64,000 nt of DNA, from the NCBI RefSeq assembly GCF_008831285.2, contig NC_045148.1, forward strand, positions 4,900,001-4,964,000. The letters are read 5' to 3'. The notes under the pieces are model-generated. The model was not told where the DNA came from, ran no database searches, and saw only the letters and a list, made by a program, of their open reading frames with translations. A program made the position numbers and the translations under genes. Within the stretch, counting starts at the first letter, position 1. Every line of letters starts with the position of its first letter. Of the stretch, positions 1 through 11,700 are shown one piece after another. This stretch comes from Nymphaea colorata. Taxonomy: Eukaryota; Streptophyta; Magnoliopsida; Nymphaeales; Nymphaeaceae.

Positions 1-2570
1 TTAATTCTGTGAAAGATGGCTAAGGAAAACAGGGCAAAGAGCTTGCAAAGTATGCTTGCAGAGAGCTTTTAATACATTTATTATTCCATGTTTAATGGAA
101 GTTAGTGACAGTAGCACACCTTTCACCTGGTCTAACCACCATCAATCTTCAGCCGTGGTTCAAAGCAAAATAGACAGATGCTTCATGAATTTCTTATTGC
201 ATGAAAAATTCATAGGGAGGCACAGAGTGATGGTGGAGCACATGACTTCTTTTGATCATGCAACATTATTATAAAGTTTCTGGAGGAATGAATATTTCAG
301 TGCAGGCAGAGCTGTTTCAGATATTTTAGGTTTTTGGAGAGAAGCACTAGTTGTCATTTGGTTATTAAGAGTTTGGAGGTTGGACTACAGGGGAATGCCT
401 TATGATTCGGTTGATCTCTAAGCTGGACATACTGCAGTCCTGCTTGAGGAATTAAAATAAATATGGTGTAGAGAAAGTGGATCAGAGAGTTCGAAGGTTG
501 CAGAGGGAATTAAATGATTGCTACAAGGTTTCAAATATGAATGTCCAGATTTGGACAGAAAAAGAATGAGGTATTCGGCGTTGTGGATGAGGAGGAATTT
601 TGGTCGCAAAAGGCTAGAGCATCTTTGTTTGAAAGAGGGAGATGGTAATATCATTCTTTGGTTAAGGGCAGAATGAGCAAGAGGAGGATTGTGCAAATTG
701 AAATGGATGAAGGCACTTTCAGGTCCCCTCATCATATTCAAATTGCTTGCAAGTAGTAGTATTATGAGAATTTCTTTGCTAAAGATAATTCTTCAGGAGA
801 CCTACCCAATATGCTTTGGGAAGGTGAGAAGGTTACAGCTTTGGAGAACATGGATCTCCTAAAACCTATCCTTGATAGTGAAATCAAATGGGCAGTCCAG
901 GGTGTAAAAAGCGATAGCTCCCTGATGCTTGACGAGTTTTCAAATGAGCTTTTTCAAAAGCACTGGGATGTAGTCGGGCATGATAAGAACATGGCTATTA
1001 AAGGCTTTTTTGTAAAAGGTAAGCTTGTCATTGGGAAAAGCTTACTTCTTTTGATTCCTAAAAAAGAGGGTGCTAGACATATCACAGACTTTCATCCAAC
1101 TACAATGGAAAACAACATTCTGAAATTTATTTTCAGGATAACGGTTCTAGAATGCATACTATTTTGGAGAGGATTATTTCAAAAAATCAAGGTGCTTTTC
1201 TTGAGGAATGCAATATTCATCATAGCTTCTTGCTAGCTCATGAAATGGTCTATGCCATGCATAGTAACAAGGCTGCGAGTATGTGTGCTAATTGGACTTG
1301 TCAAAGTCAGTCTGACAGACTGAATTGGGCATTTTTAAGGAAAGTTATGATTTGGTTAGGCTTTGCGCTGCCTTGGATTCATAAAGTTCTCATTTGCATG
1401 TCTAATGCTTCTTATGGCCTTGTAATTAATGGAAAACATTGGGATTTTTTTGAAGTCAGCGAGGATTGCGTCGAGGCGATCCATTATCACCATATCTTTT
1501 TGCTATTGGTGGTTGAACTATTCTTGAGGAGTCCGGGCAGCAACCTTGAGGAGGATAATCCAAACACCAATCCTTTGTAGAGGGGTAGCTACAGTCCCAT
1601 CTTTGATAATATGTAGATGATATGCTTTTATTTTAAAAAGCTGGTAGGAAAACCCTTTGATCGATGAATGACATTTTAAAGGATTTTTCTAGAGGCCTGG
1701 GCATATGGTTATTAGTGCAGATAAGTCTCAGTTTTTTTGCTTTGGAATCTCAGCTGATACATCTAGTTTTATTGAGAATTCCCTTGTGTGGAAATAAGGT
1801 TGTTTCCCCATGAGATATTTGGGCTTACCTTTATCTCCTCATCCAATCAAAGACTCGGATTGGGACCCTATCATCTCTAAAATGCAAAAGTAGTTAAGCT
1901 TATGGAAGGAAAAGTTACTACCTTTCGCTGGGAAAACATGTTTGATAATGTGTAGGTTCCTTTGGGGGGATCCAGAAGGAAATCATAAGTTTCATCTCAT
2001 CTCTTAGAGTGTTCTCTCATTTCAGACTTTAGAAGAAGGTGTAGGAATTAGGAGAATTGATGAAGTGAATAAAGCCACCTTGGCTTTCATGGCAGTTTCC
2101 GTCATTGTGCATCCAAGCCCCTGGGAGCATTTATGTAGGCAAAAATATTTTTGTTCGAAAAGCCTGTGGGATACCGGGATTAGGTAGAATGTTTCTCCAT
2201 TGTTGACAGCAATTCTGCTGTCTTGGAGGAAGATCAGACAACTTATTTCTTGTAACCTAGGCAACGGGCAATTAGCTCTATTTTGGCTAGACCCATGGTA
2301 AGAACAAATTCTGATCTTTGCCATTCCTTTCGATAGATATGGGAAATTTAGAGAAGGATTTGAAGCTGAATGTGAAGGATGCAATCTCCAAGTATTCTGC
2401 AAAATGTTGGAAAGACCATCACTATGTTTGGGTGGGTTGTGGCATTAGGTTGAACAATGATGTTCATAAGTTAGCTTGGAGGAATGGTGGTGGCATGGCT
2501 TCCACAAGACGTCAGATTTGGGAGCAAATCCAGGACAAGGGGCCTATAAAGAAATAGAGGAAATGGATCT
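1..2570 (+). pseudogene. Decayed LINE (non-LTR retrotransposon), endonuclease tail to 3' region
   Basis: Broken reading frames on the + strand line up, in order, with a plant L1-type LINE ORF2. At about 98-190 there is an endonuclease-end motif (SPFTWSN-like followed by SKIDR). At 860-1130 comes the pre-RT linker ending in a LIPKKEGA-type motif and an RDFRP-like string read as TDFHP. At 1150-1450 is the RT core (ILERIISKNQGAF, a DRLNWAFL block, LVINGK). At about 1610-1650 is a YVDDMLLF-type catalytic box with a stop right after it. At about 1810-1960 is an MRYLGLPLS motif and at about 2030-2300 a GIRRIDEVNKA/LGNGQLALFWLDPW block. Many stops and frameshifts make it inactive. The left part lies outside the window, and no poly(A) tail or target duplication was identified. 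Confidence 0.85.
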
Positions 2571-4364
2571 GGTCCCCTAAATCACGCTCTAGGGCATGTT
2601 AATTCTCCTATGTGGGGAGTTATAACAGGTTGTGGTTTGAAGGAACTTTGGTGAACAACATCAATTGGTATGACTCGAGTTGCTTGGGTTTCATAGGGAC
2701 TCAGCAATTGTTGCAACGTTTGCTAGAAATTCCAGCAGGGGTTAGACAAGTTCGGTTTTGATCGAACAATGTTAATTGGTGCAAATGGCATCAACAAATG
2801 TTGTCAATACTCATTTTTTGAATGTCTACGCAGAATGGCTGCTGGGATCATGTTTGCTGTAGCTATTATTGTTTGTTCTGCTTATATTTCTATAGAGACT
2901 ATCTCTTTTCTGTTAGGCAGGGAAAGTTCAGCCTAGTAGAGGCTTTTGTTCGTTTTGCGTCAATTCTTTATTCTTTGTATTATTTTGCTTTCTAATGGAG
3001 GGGAACCACCCCAGCCCGCTTTCACCGTGAGAGGGCCATGGATCATGTCTAATAGAGGTCAGCCATGCAAAATCCTTATGTTTCTCACTTCTTTTATCAT
3101 TAATCATCACATGCATAACATCATTCCATGCGGTTACGTTTAATAACATGCTCCTCGTATGCTTGTTATCATGAAGCTTGTTATTTCTAAATTTCTAGAG
3201 ATTCTATACTCCCAATGGGAATTAAGCCCATCCTGTAAGACGTCTGGTTCATTTAACTGTGAATTTGCATGTCCACCACCATCTCAATAACCCCTTTATT
3301 GGCAATTGAAACTTAACAACTATATTAAATTTACAGCTAACATATTTCCATAAAGATCTTAGCCACTTTGGGATTGATTTGATCTATTGTTTCATCTTCT
3401 ATTTCAAAGTATAGATGGTAATATTTAGTATCATCTAATTTGCTTAACATTTTTCGACAAGTTTATCTTCATCTACTTTTTCAATTTTTTTTTGAATTAG
3501 ATAACTAAAATCACAATACACTAACCTCATTATTTGGATTTCTATCTTCTGGATTGCACAAATAATTTTTGGTTTTAAACTTTCAACCAAGCAAATGAAA
3601 AAAACATCCCATATTTATGACTACTTATCTTTTTTGTTTAACACATATACACAATATTCTGTTTATTTTTAGAATGGTATATATTTCATGTTATGTGTGC
3701 ATCTTAAGAAAAAAATCACGTTGACAAGAAAATTGTATGACTTGACTTCAATACTCACCAAAAAAGGACCTTTACTGATGCTAAAAACAGGTCAATAAAA
3801 ATATTTAAAACATTAGTGAAACATTTACTGACATTCCTGATGACAGAAAGAAACATCCTTGTAGCAAATGTCACCGATTTATTTGCAAACAAAATGTGAA
3901 AATGTCAGTAAAAATAGTCATTACTTATGTTATGGAAGTGTCTGTCAGTAGGACTTTTAAAGATGCCAAAATTTTGATGCAATGATGTAAACTAATATAA
4001 TATATGAAGATCAATAGGTGGCCATTCCATGGCTGCTACTATTGACATTAATATTGCCTTTTTCACTATTGGTAGGAGAAAAGCCAAATTTTGTCTTAAA
4101 TCTTTTGTGCAAGATTCCCTCATTACTGCTAGCCTTGATCTCCCCATGTTTTTAGAAATGGCAAAGTTGAACACAATCAATTCTTGGGATTGTAACTCGT
4201 TGCCTACTATTCATGGGGCCATATCTCAAGATCTCTCTCCTCTTCCCCTCGAAATGGAAATTGCTCCCTTACTAGTGCCTGGCCTGACTATTACGCCAAC
4301 TTTCTTGAAAATAAGGGAAACAAAGTTGAATACCTTGATTGTTGTCCATTGAGACAGGACAGAC
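2571..4364. other. Intergenic, no supported gene
   Basis: Only short frames without recognisable motifs occur here. The 107-codon frame at 4029-4352 has no family signature that I recognise. Around 3770-3960 short words such as TTTACTGAC and GTCAGTA recur in both orientations, the kind of pattern seen in subterminal regions of DNA transposons, but I could not define ends. Confidence 0.5.
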
Positions 4365-4700
4365 ATGATGTCCTGTTCATTACACTATTGTCATGTTCTC
4401 ATGAACAATTATGTTCCTTGTCCACCGTTTGATGATTTTAAGAACAAAACATTATGTTCTTCTTGTTCGGCATTTGTTTCGCATATGTTTGTTCCATATG
4501 TCCTGTCTGACGTTTGTTTCTGTCATGTCTGATCTATCTGTTCTGTTCGATGTTTGTGTCTTCCATGGTTAGTTTTGTCTGTCTTATCTGGTGTTTGTTT
4601 ATGTTTTGTTCAAACTGTTTGTTCTATCTAGTGTTTGCATCTTCTCCAATTGTTTTGACTATTATATTTGTTCTATCTGCTTATTTTTTGAATACGTTAT
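4365..4700. repeat. Strand-asymmetric T/G-rich tract of degenerate TGTTC/TGTCTG words
   Basis: About 330 bp in which the + strand is made largely of recurring TGTTC, TGTCTG and GTTTGTTC words with few A or C runs. No fixed period is visible, so it is a degenerate low-complexity repeat rather than a clean tandem array. Its frames (for example 4514-4723) are hydrophobic only because of the T richness and are not genes. Confidence 0.5.
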
Positions 4701-5775
4701 ATCAAAACATGTCAAAAAAATGATGTACCTGAATTTGTTAAAAGATCAACAATTTTAGCAATTTTCGAGAAATAAAATGTGTGGCACAAAGGTTTGGTGA
4801 AATTTTCTCAAAATTCAAAAAGAAACAGGGGCGACATTATAATTTTTAGTTCTCAAGTGTAATACCATTTCGCCCGATTCTCTCTATTTTCATTGTTTGT
4901 CTTCTCCTGCTTCTCCTAAACCTTCTCCATTTACTCAAAAATCAAAATGATAGGTATTTGGTAGTGCATACCTTTCAGGTAGAACAAAAGTATCAATTCC
5001 CATACCCATGTTGTTTACTATTTTAGTTCCATGTTTGTTCATGAATGGAACTAAAATTCCACATGTTGGAAGGCAACCATGAAATATGTGTGTTAAAATA
5101 GCAAAGTAATTTTGCTTGAAGTCCTTCAACCAAATAAAAAGGTGTTATACAATATGTCCCCACCATTAACATTTCAAACGAACTAAGCAACAAATCAGTG
5201 AAACAAAGCAAAAAACGATTATGTTACAAGACTGTTCAGATTTGGACAGTCGTAAGTAGCAAACACCTAACCTATAGATATTGGAACCATCAACCTTTGC
5301 AAAATTTCAATTGATCTATCTAATTGGTCATTCACGGCAAATTGCTTCCTGAAATAGATCTCAAACCCCTTCTAAAAAAGGTGTCAAACAATCTGTCTGT
5401 ATAATTCTCATCTTAAACAAATTAAGCACTTAGGATTCAAGGTTAACATGCACTCAAATGGCGACAACAATCAGTTATAAAAATCAAGATAAACTTGTGT
5501 AATATAACATCAACTATCATAAAGTCCATTCTCCTAACTTTGATAGGAAGAAAACACTATGGCTTACAAAGCAAAAGACGATGACATTAAGTTGATAAAT
5601 GTCCTCATTTCTGTCAACTATCAAAAGAATTAGTTCTCTTTCATATTGGAAATCATTTATTAATAAGTTTGAAAGTAGGGTTGTTGTACAATGAGAAGCG
5701 AGTCCATGTAGCAGAACCTATCCGTTTGGCTCTACCGCCAAGCGGGGCCGATTGAGGGGCAGGCAGGCAGCAACA
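4701..5775. other. Intergenic, nothing recognised
   Basis: AT-rich sequence with only short frames and no motif that I can place. Confidence 0.45.
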
Positions 5776-5776
5776 T

Positions 5777-5811
5777 CTCCTCTTCCTCTTCCTCTTCCTC
5801 TTCCTCTTCCT
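5777..5811. repeat. Hexanucleotide microsatellite (TCCTCT)n
   Basis: About six units of a CTTCCT hexamer. In translation it gives the artificial Leu-Pro, Arg-Gly or poly-Glu strings of the overlapping short frames. Confidence 0.9.
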
Positions 5812-6406
5812 TGGGCTCCACGTGCGACATCCCTTTCATGTATTTCGTCAAACAGATCCTGTGCATGTTCAGTACTCCAAGAAATAAGATATGAATATAT
5901 GAATAAAGCAGGTCCAATTCCTTCTCTGCAAACACATACAACAGGTATATTTCCAATAGAATCTTTTTCATGGTTCCAATTTCTCAGCAAGCAACAGAAG
6001 GTGCTGTTGGAGAAAACTTAAATCAATACTAAATAAACTGTTCTTAAAGCAATCTGCAAGCATTTACATGAGCACTGCACCAATCAATGTCCTTGGTTTT
6101 GTTGCTAACACACAAGATCTTGAATGACATATATCATTAGCATTGTTATGAGCTTGCCCAATATCCTATTCCAGTCCCTGAGTTACTGTCCTCCAATATA
6201 AAAGTGGCAGAGAAATTAAATGACAGCAAGAACTTTAATCACTTCTGAGAGAGAAAACGTTTTTGCAAAGAAAAGTAAGTTCTCCAAAGCAATGAAACCA
6301 GCACCCTTGTAAAGTTACAATTACTTCCTTCAGTTAGTGTAGATTCAACAGAAACTCACTTGAACATGTAGGGTGGAGACTACTGACCAAAGCAGAGAGG
6401 GTGTAC

Positions 6407-6501
6407 ACAGCGGAGGTATTAAACCAGTTGTAATTTGTTATGCTTTCAGACATTAAACAAACCCCTAATTTAATTAGGGGTCTGTTTAATACCTCCGCTG
6501 T
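6407..6501. repeat. Nested hairpin: 18 bp perfect inverted repeat around an inner 16 bp one
   Basis: ACAGCGGAGGTATTAAAC at 6407-6424 is the exact reverse complement of 6484-6501. Inside it, 6455-6470 pairs with 6472-6487 with one mismatch around an AATT-TAATT core. The word TTGTTATGCTTTCAGA occurs inside the hairpin (from about 6437) and again just outside it (from about 6522). This looks like a small foldback or MITE remnant. No target duplication was established. Confidence 0.6.
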
Positions 6502-6579
6502 ATTATGCTTTCAAAAGAGATTTGTTATGCTTTCAGAAGCGTATTGTTTGCTTCTGCAAATCAAAGACAAATAGAGGGA

Positions 6580-6860
6580 CGGAGTGACAGAAAACAAGAG
6601 AAAGAGAGAAAAACTCACCTGGAAAAAGCTATTCACGGCAATGGAACTCCTTGCAGCAATGAAATGGGCATAGAGAGCAACAGAGAGAACAGGGAGAAAG
6701 GGGTAGAGCAGCGGGCGGGAGGAAGACTCAGAAGAGAGAAGGGGGAGAGACAGAGGAGGAGGAGAAAAAGAGAAAGGGCGCAGCTCGAGGGGTGGAGACG
6801 GAGGAGAAAGAGCTGCTCGGAGGGTAGAGACGGAGGAGGAGGAGAGGAAGAGAAAGTGTG
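6580..6860. repeat. GA-rich (minus strand CT-rich) low-complexity tract
   Basis: A purine-rich + strand of GAGA, GGAGG and AGAGAAA words. On the minus strand this is a pyrimidine-rich stretch followed by GTGAGT near 6617, which would fit a plant 5' leader with a splice donor. However, I found no coding exons to the left that it could join, so no gene is called. Confidence 0.4.
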
Positions 6861-7135
6861 ACGACAAGGGGAGCTCGGGGTCGGGGGAGGGCTGTTTCGT
6901 GAAGCGTGTGTTGATTGTTCCTGTTCGATGTTCCGTCGATTTTACTAAAACAGAACGCGTTCCCTGTCTTCCGTCATCAAACGACATTTGTTATGCATAA
7001 GGAAAGTTCTAAATCTTGTTATTTCAACGTCCCACGTCCCAAGGTCTTTCTCACCAAAGCCTCTGTTTTTGTTAAACAATTAAATGCCACTTAAAAAATC
7101 AGAACATGCTGGTGCGCATAACCTGCTCCGCCCCT

Positions 7136-7470
7136 ACCCCTGATATTTGATTAAGAAATCAGATTTAATAAATGACATCTGATTGGCAGATATACATAAA
7201 TATCCTACCATATTCAACTTCAAATAAGATCTAGTTTAAATAATAAATATCCTTTCTTTCATATTTTGAAATTCGGCTAGATTCAATTCAAATTTTGGAT
7301 TCATAAATGTAAAAATCATATTTTGGACATATTTTGGATTCAGATTCAAATATAATATAACTTTTCTTCGTTCATATTAAATCCAAATTTGAATTCAAAT
7401 ATGTGAATATATGATAAAAAAATACATTAAAAAATGTATCCGATTCAAATCGAGACCAATGACATCCCAA
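7136..7470. mobile_element. Probable short inverted-repeat element (same family as 57763-58164)
   Basis: The right end, read on the minus strand, is GGGATGTCATTGGTCTCG followed by a GATTCAAATCGGAT-like stretch. It resembles the left end of the element at 57763 (AAGGATGTCAATGGATCAG). The interior is the AT-rich 'GATTCAAAT/AATCCAAAT' type. The left end near CCCTGATATTTGATTA is similar to the other element's right end. No clear target duplication was seen, so the limits are approximate. Confidence 0.45.
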
Positions 7471-8299
7471 ACCATCTCGTTCGTAGTAAACAACTTATGT
7501 GCCTTTGCCTATCAAAGATAGGGCTAGCTGGTGGGCCATGGATGCTTTGAGATTTTGGAAGTATGTATCGTCTCTCAAAAATAAAATTTGGCCTCTAAAA
7601 AGATTGGACAAATAATATAGTTTCAGAAATTCATTTACTTCGCCTCGTGGCAAATAAGAAAGGGTATCTTCATTCAGTTGGAAAAATTTTCTCGATTTTA
7701 GGAGCATTTGTCTTTTATAATATCAAATACATTTTAGTAATATCAACTTCAAAACACGCCATAATGAAGTCTGATCCACCCCGCATCCGGTTGGTCCGGC
7801 TCCATAATGAGTCGGATCCAAGGTTGGCCCAACATTTAAAACTCTAGTTTGGGCCCAGACCTGTCGTGACTCAAAAAACCGAGTCCGAGTCGATTACATC
7901 AAAATTTTTTTTTAACATAAAATAATATATAAAAATAATTAATGGTAACAAAATATTATAAATATATATATATAAAGTAATAAAAAATTAAAAAATTATT
8001 TTCGAGCTCGATCTGAAATTATCGGGCTCACCCAAACGAGCCCAACAACAAGCCCGGCCGGCTAGAGTCAAGTCGGGCAGGGTACGGGTACCCGGCACCA
8101 AGGGTGCGTAGGCTTAATCGACCCTTTGTCGCCGGTGAGATCCAACGCTCATCGTGACCGATAATGGATCTGGGTCCACCCAGTAGCCAAATAGGACCCT
8201 ACCATCTTCCAGTACCTCCCAAGATCCATTGACCATTCAGTTTGGTATCACTCTTGAATAACCAGGATCCGAAACCCGTTACCCGCAATCTCACCCAAC
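7471..8299. other. Intergenic DNA upstream of MET1
   Basis: No gene is supported. Around 7760-8110 are GC-richer words of a TCCGGTTGGTCCGG / GGGTACGGGTACCCGG type flanking an AT-rich middle, which suggests another small repeat without defined ends. Confidence 0.4.
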
Positions 8300-8713
8300 C
8301 GTTAACAAAGAAAAGAGGGGTTTGTCTCCAGGAGTCAAACTCAAACCCCAAATAAATGAAACGCGGCTCTTCGTTCGCGGGCAGAGCGGCAGATTTTTTA
8401 AATACGAAAATTTCACTTCCCGCTCGCCGGAAACGCGACCAAGGGGTGAAAGAGAGAGAGATCTCCGTGATGAGCACGATCCTCTGTTTTTCCAATTTTA
8501 TCGAAGTCGATCGTCTCCCTTTCCAATTTTATCGGTTCTCTGCGAAGAGACAATGGCCGTCTCTTTTTATTATTCTTCCTGTAAGTGCTTGTCCTCGGTC
8601 TCGATTTCCTCCGTCCGTTCTCGGCTCCAAGGTTTCCGACGGAGTCCGAATTTTGATTTGTCCCAAAATCTGTTCTGGGGAGGTTGAATCGGTAGGCATA
8701 GGTCGACGGAAAG
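8300..8713 (+). promoter_or_regulatory. MET1 upstream/leader region with upstream ATGs
   Basis: The transcription start is not visible; no convincing TATA box was found. TTCCCGC at 8417-8423 is one base from the E2F core TTTCCCGC; MET1 genes are known to be controlled through E2F/RBR in Arabidopsis, so this is a candidate only. Upstream ATGs lie at 8356 and 8469 (same frame, open to 8760, overlapping the MET1 start) and at 8553 (44 codons, ending 8687). A perfect donor-like GTAAGT sits at 8581, so part of this leader may be an intron. Confidence 0.4.
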
Positions 8714-11700
8714 ATGGGATCGGCGACGGCGATCGACTTGAGCCGTACGAAAGTGGCTAAAACTGGTAGTAAGAGGGTGTCTGAGGCTGCTTCGGTGGAG
8801 GTGGTTCTCCCCCGGAAGACGCCTTGCCGGGCGGCAGTGATCGCGTCGCGGCCAAACCTCAAGGAGAAATCGATCCGGTTGCCGGAGAAGCAGGACCTTA
8901 TCGTCTCAAAGACAGATCAGGTGGTTGAGGATGAGGTTGCTGCCGTGAGCTTGACGGTTGATGGCCCTGAGGATGATTCCGGCGTCCCCCAGAGGGGGCT
9001 ATTTGATTTCATCATCCATGACGAGGATGGAGTTGCTCAGCCATTGGAGATGCTCGAAGTGCAGGATCTCTTCGTCTCTGGGCTCATCCTCCCACGAGGC
9101 AAGGGGTCCCCGGATCGTTCTTTGGGCGTTATGTGCGAGGGTTTTGGGCGGATCGAGATGTGGTCGATCTCTGGCTTTGAGACAGGATCGCCAACTGTCT
9201 GGGTCGGCACCGAGGTTGCTGAATACTCATGCCTGAAGCCGGCACCGTCTTACAGGAGGCACTTCGACTTGTTCTTTGACAAGGCCTTGCTGTGCGTTGA
9301 AGTGTTCAAGAAGCTCTCCAAGTCATTTGGAGGAGACCCAAGAGTAGGGTTGGAGGAATTGATTGCCGGGACCATTCGGTCGTTGACCGTGAATGATAAT
9401 TTCTCTGGTGGGAACCCAACAAAGGAGTTCATCGTTTCCCAGGGAGAGTTTGTGTTCAATCAATTAGTAGGATTCGACGAAGAGGAGTCCATGATGATGG
9501 CAACTATCCAAAATGGCCGTTTCTCTGAGATGCCTGCATTGATTGCATTGCGAGACGATTGCAGACAACTTCGATTTTCGTCATTTAGACCTCCCGGGAG
9601 CATAAAGATCTGTGAAAACTCTACTGGTGGTTCAGTTGATGGGGAGATGCACAAGAGTGAGAAAATGGCCAGGTTACTGCATGAAGAGGAGCTTTGGAAG
9701 GCGATGAAGCAGCAAAAAGTGAAATCCCGAGGTAGTTCTAGGAAGACTCAGTACTATATAAAGATTAATGAATCTGAGATAGCTGCGTATTATCCATTGC
9801 CAGCATTTTATAAACCGTCTGCTCATGAGACTAATGAGTATCTGTTCTTAGAGGATGACGTTTACATGCTCACTCCTGATATGCTCCCTCGGCGGACTTT
9901 GCATGATTGGGCTCTCTACAGTTCAGACTCAAGATTGGTTCCACTGGAGGCTGTGCCCATGCAGCATGGAATTGAATCTGATGTGCTCATTTTCGGCTCT
10001 GGTTACATGCTAGATGATGATGGAAATGGGTTCTGTGACTACGCAGAAAATGGCGCTGGAGGATCAGATGCAGATGGCGTGAAGGGGATTCCCGTTTATC
10101 TCAGTGCTGTCAAGGAATGGGTGATTGAATTTGGTGGGTCAATGTTATTTGTATCAATCAGGACGGACGGTGCATGGTATCGACTAGGCAAGCCTTCAAA
10201 GCAGTACTCTCCATGGTTCCAACCTGTTGTCAAGATTGCGAAGGTTGCCATCTCCATTATCAAAATGCTAAAGAATGAAAGCCGGGTGTCCCGCCTTTCT
10301 TTTTCTGATGTTGTTAAGAAAGTTGCTGACTTGGACAAGTCTGATCCTACTTTTGTTTCAAGCAGTCCAGCGGCGGTCGAGAGATATTTGGTCGTGCATG
10401 GGCAAGTAATCCTTCAACAATTTGCTGAATTCCCCGACGAGACGATTAGAAAAAGTGCATTCATCAATGGCCTCTTGACAAAAATGGAGCAAATGCGCCA
10501 CACCAAGCTGGTGATGAAGAAAGTGACATTGAGAAAGGAAGCTAATCAGAATCCTGTAGCAAGGAAAACAACGCGGGCAACGATGACAAAGTTGATCAAT
10601 CGTATTTGGGGTGAATATTATTCAAATTACTTGCCTGAGGAGGACGCCCAGGAAGGGACTCCAACGGATGAAGAAAAGCCAGGAGAAGAGGAAGAGATGG
10701 AAGACAATGAGGATGATGAGGATGAAGAGGAGATAACTGATGTAGTGCCAAAAGCATGTGAGAAGCCTTCTCCTTCAATAAAGTCATCAAAGACCAAGCC
10801 CACAGCTAGTCAGGCCAAGTGGAAGGGAGCCTCACTTGGAAAGCTAAAGTCTGGTGAATCACTGTATCGTGAGGCAAACGTTCGTGGGACTGCCATTGCT
10901 GCTGGTGGTGCCCTGCTGGCAGAAACTGATGATAGGTTGCTTATACTGTTCGTTGAGTACATGTTTGAGAAATCCAATGGCTTGAAGGTGATACATGGCA
11001 GGGTCCTGCAGAGAGGCTCTGAGACTGTACTTGGTAATGCAGCAAATTCAAGAGAGCTGTTCCTGACAAATGAATGTGTCGACATAGAACTCGAAGGTGC
11101 GAAGGAGACATTAGTGGTTGAACTTCGACAAAGGCCATGGGGGCATGAACACCGAAAGAAGAATGCTGACGCAGATAGACTTGATAGGTTGAGGGCAGAA
11201 GAGCGAGAAAAGAAGGGCTTGCCTAGCGAATATTACTGCAGGAGCCTTTATGCACCAGACAGAGGTGCTTTCTTTTGTGTGCCTTATGATACATTGGGAT
11301 TAGGGAATGGTTCTTGCTATGCTTGCAGTGTCAGAGAGGCTTGTGCTGAACATTTCAGTGTACTTCCTGGAAAGTCGGGTTTTGTTCACAAGGGAGTGCA
11401 ATATTCAGTCAACGACTTTCTCTACGTAAATCCACAGGAATTTTCAGCAGAGTCAGGGGTGCACAGCGAGAAGTTTAAGGCAGGTAGGAACGTTGGTCTA
11501 AGGGCATATGTGGTGTGCCAATTCTTGGAGATAGAAGTTTCCAGCGGGTCCAAGCATGCCGATTCAAAGTCCACAAAGATCAAAGTTCGAAGATTTTTCA
11601 GGCCAGAAGATGTTGGGCAGGAGAAGGCGTATGTTTCAGATATCAGAGAAGTATGATTTATTGACTCTTCTTTCTTATTTGGTTTGTGATTTACACTATA

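Noticed and set aside
5718-6021. Arg-Gly, poly-Glu and Leu-Pro frames
   Set aside because: Direct translations of the hexanucleotide microsatellite.
6505-6987. Frames of 118 and 158 codons on both strands
   Set aside because: Both are products of the GA/CT-rich low-complexity tract, with biased residues and no domain.
8356-8862. Alternative frames of 134 and 149 codons at the MET1 start
   Set aside because: They overlap the MET1 leader and first exon in other frames and show no family features; at most they contain upstream ORFs.
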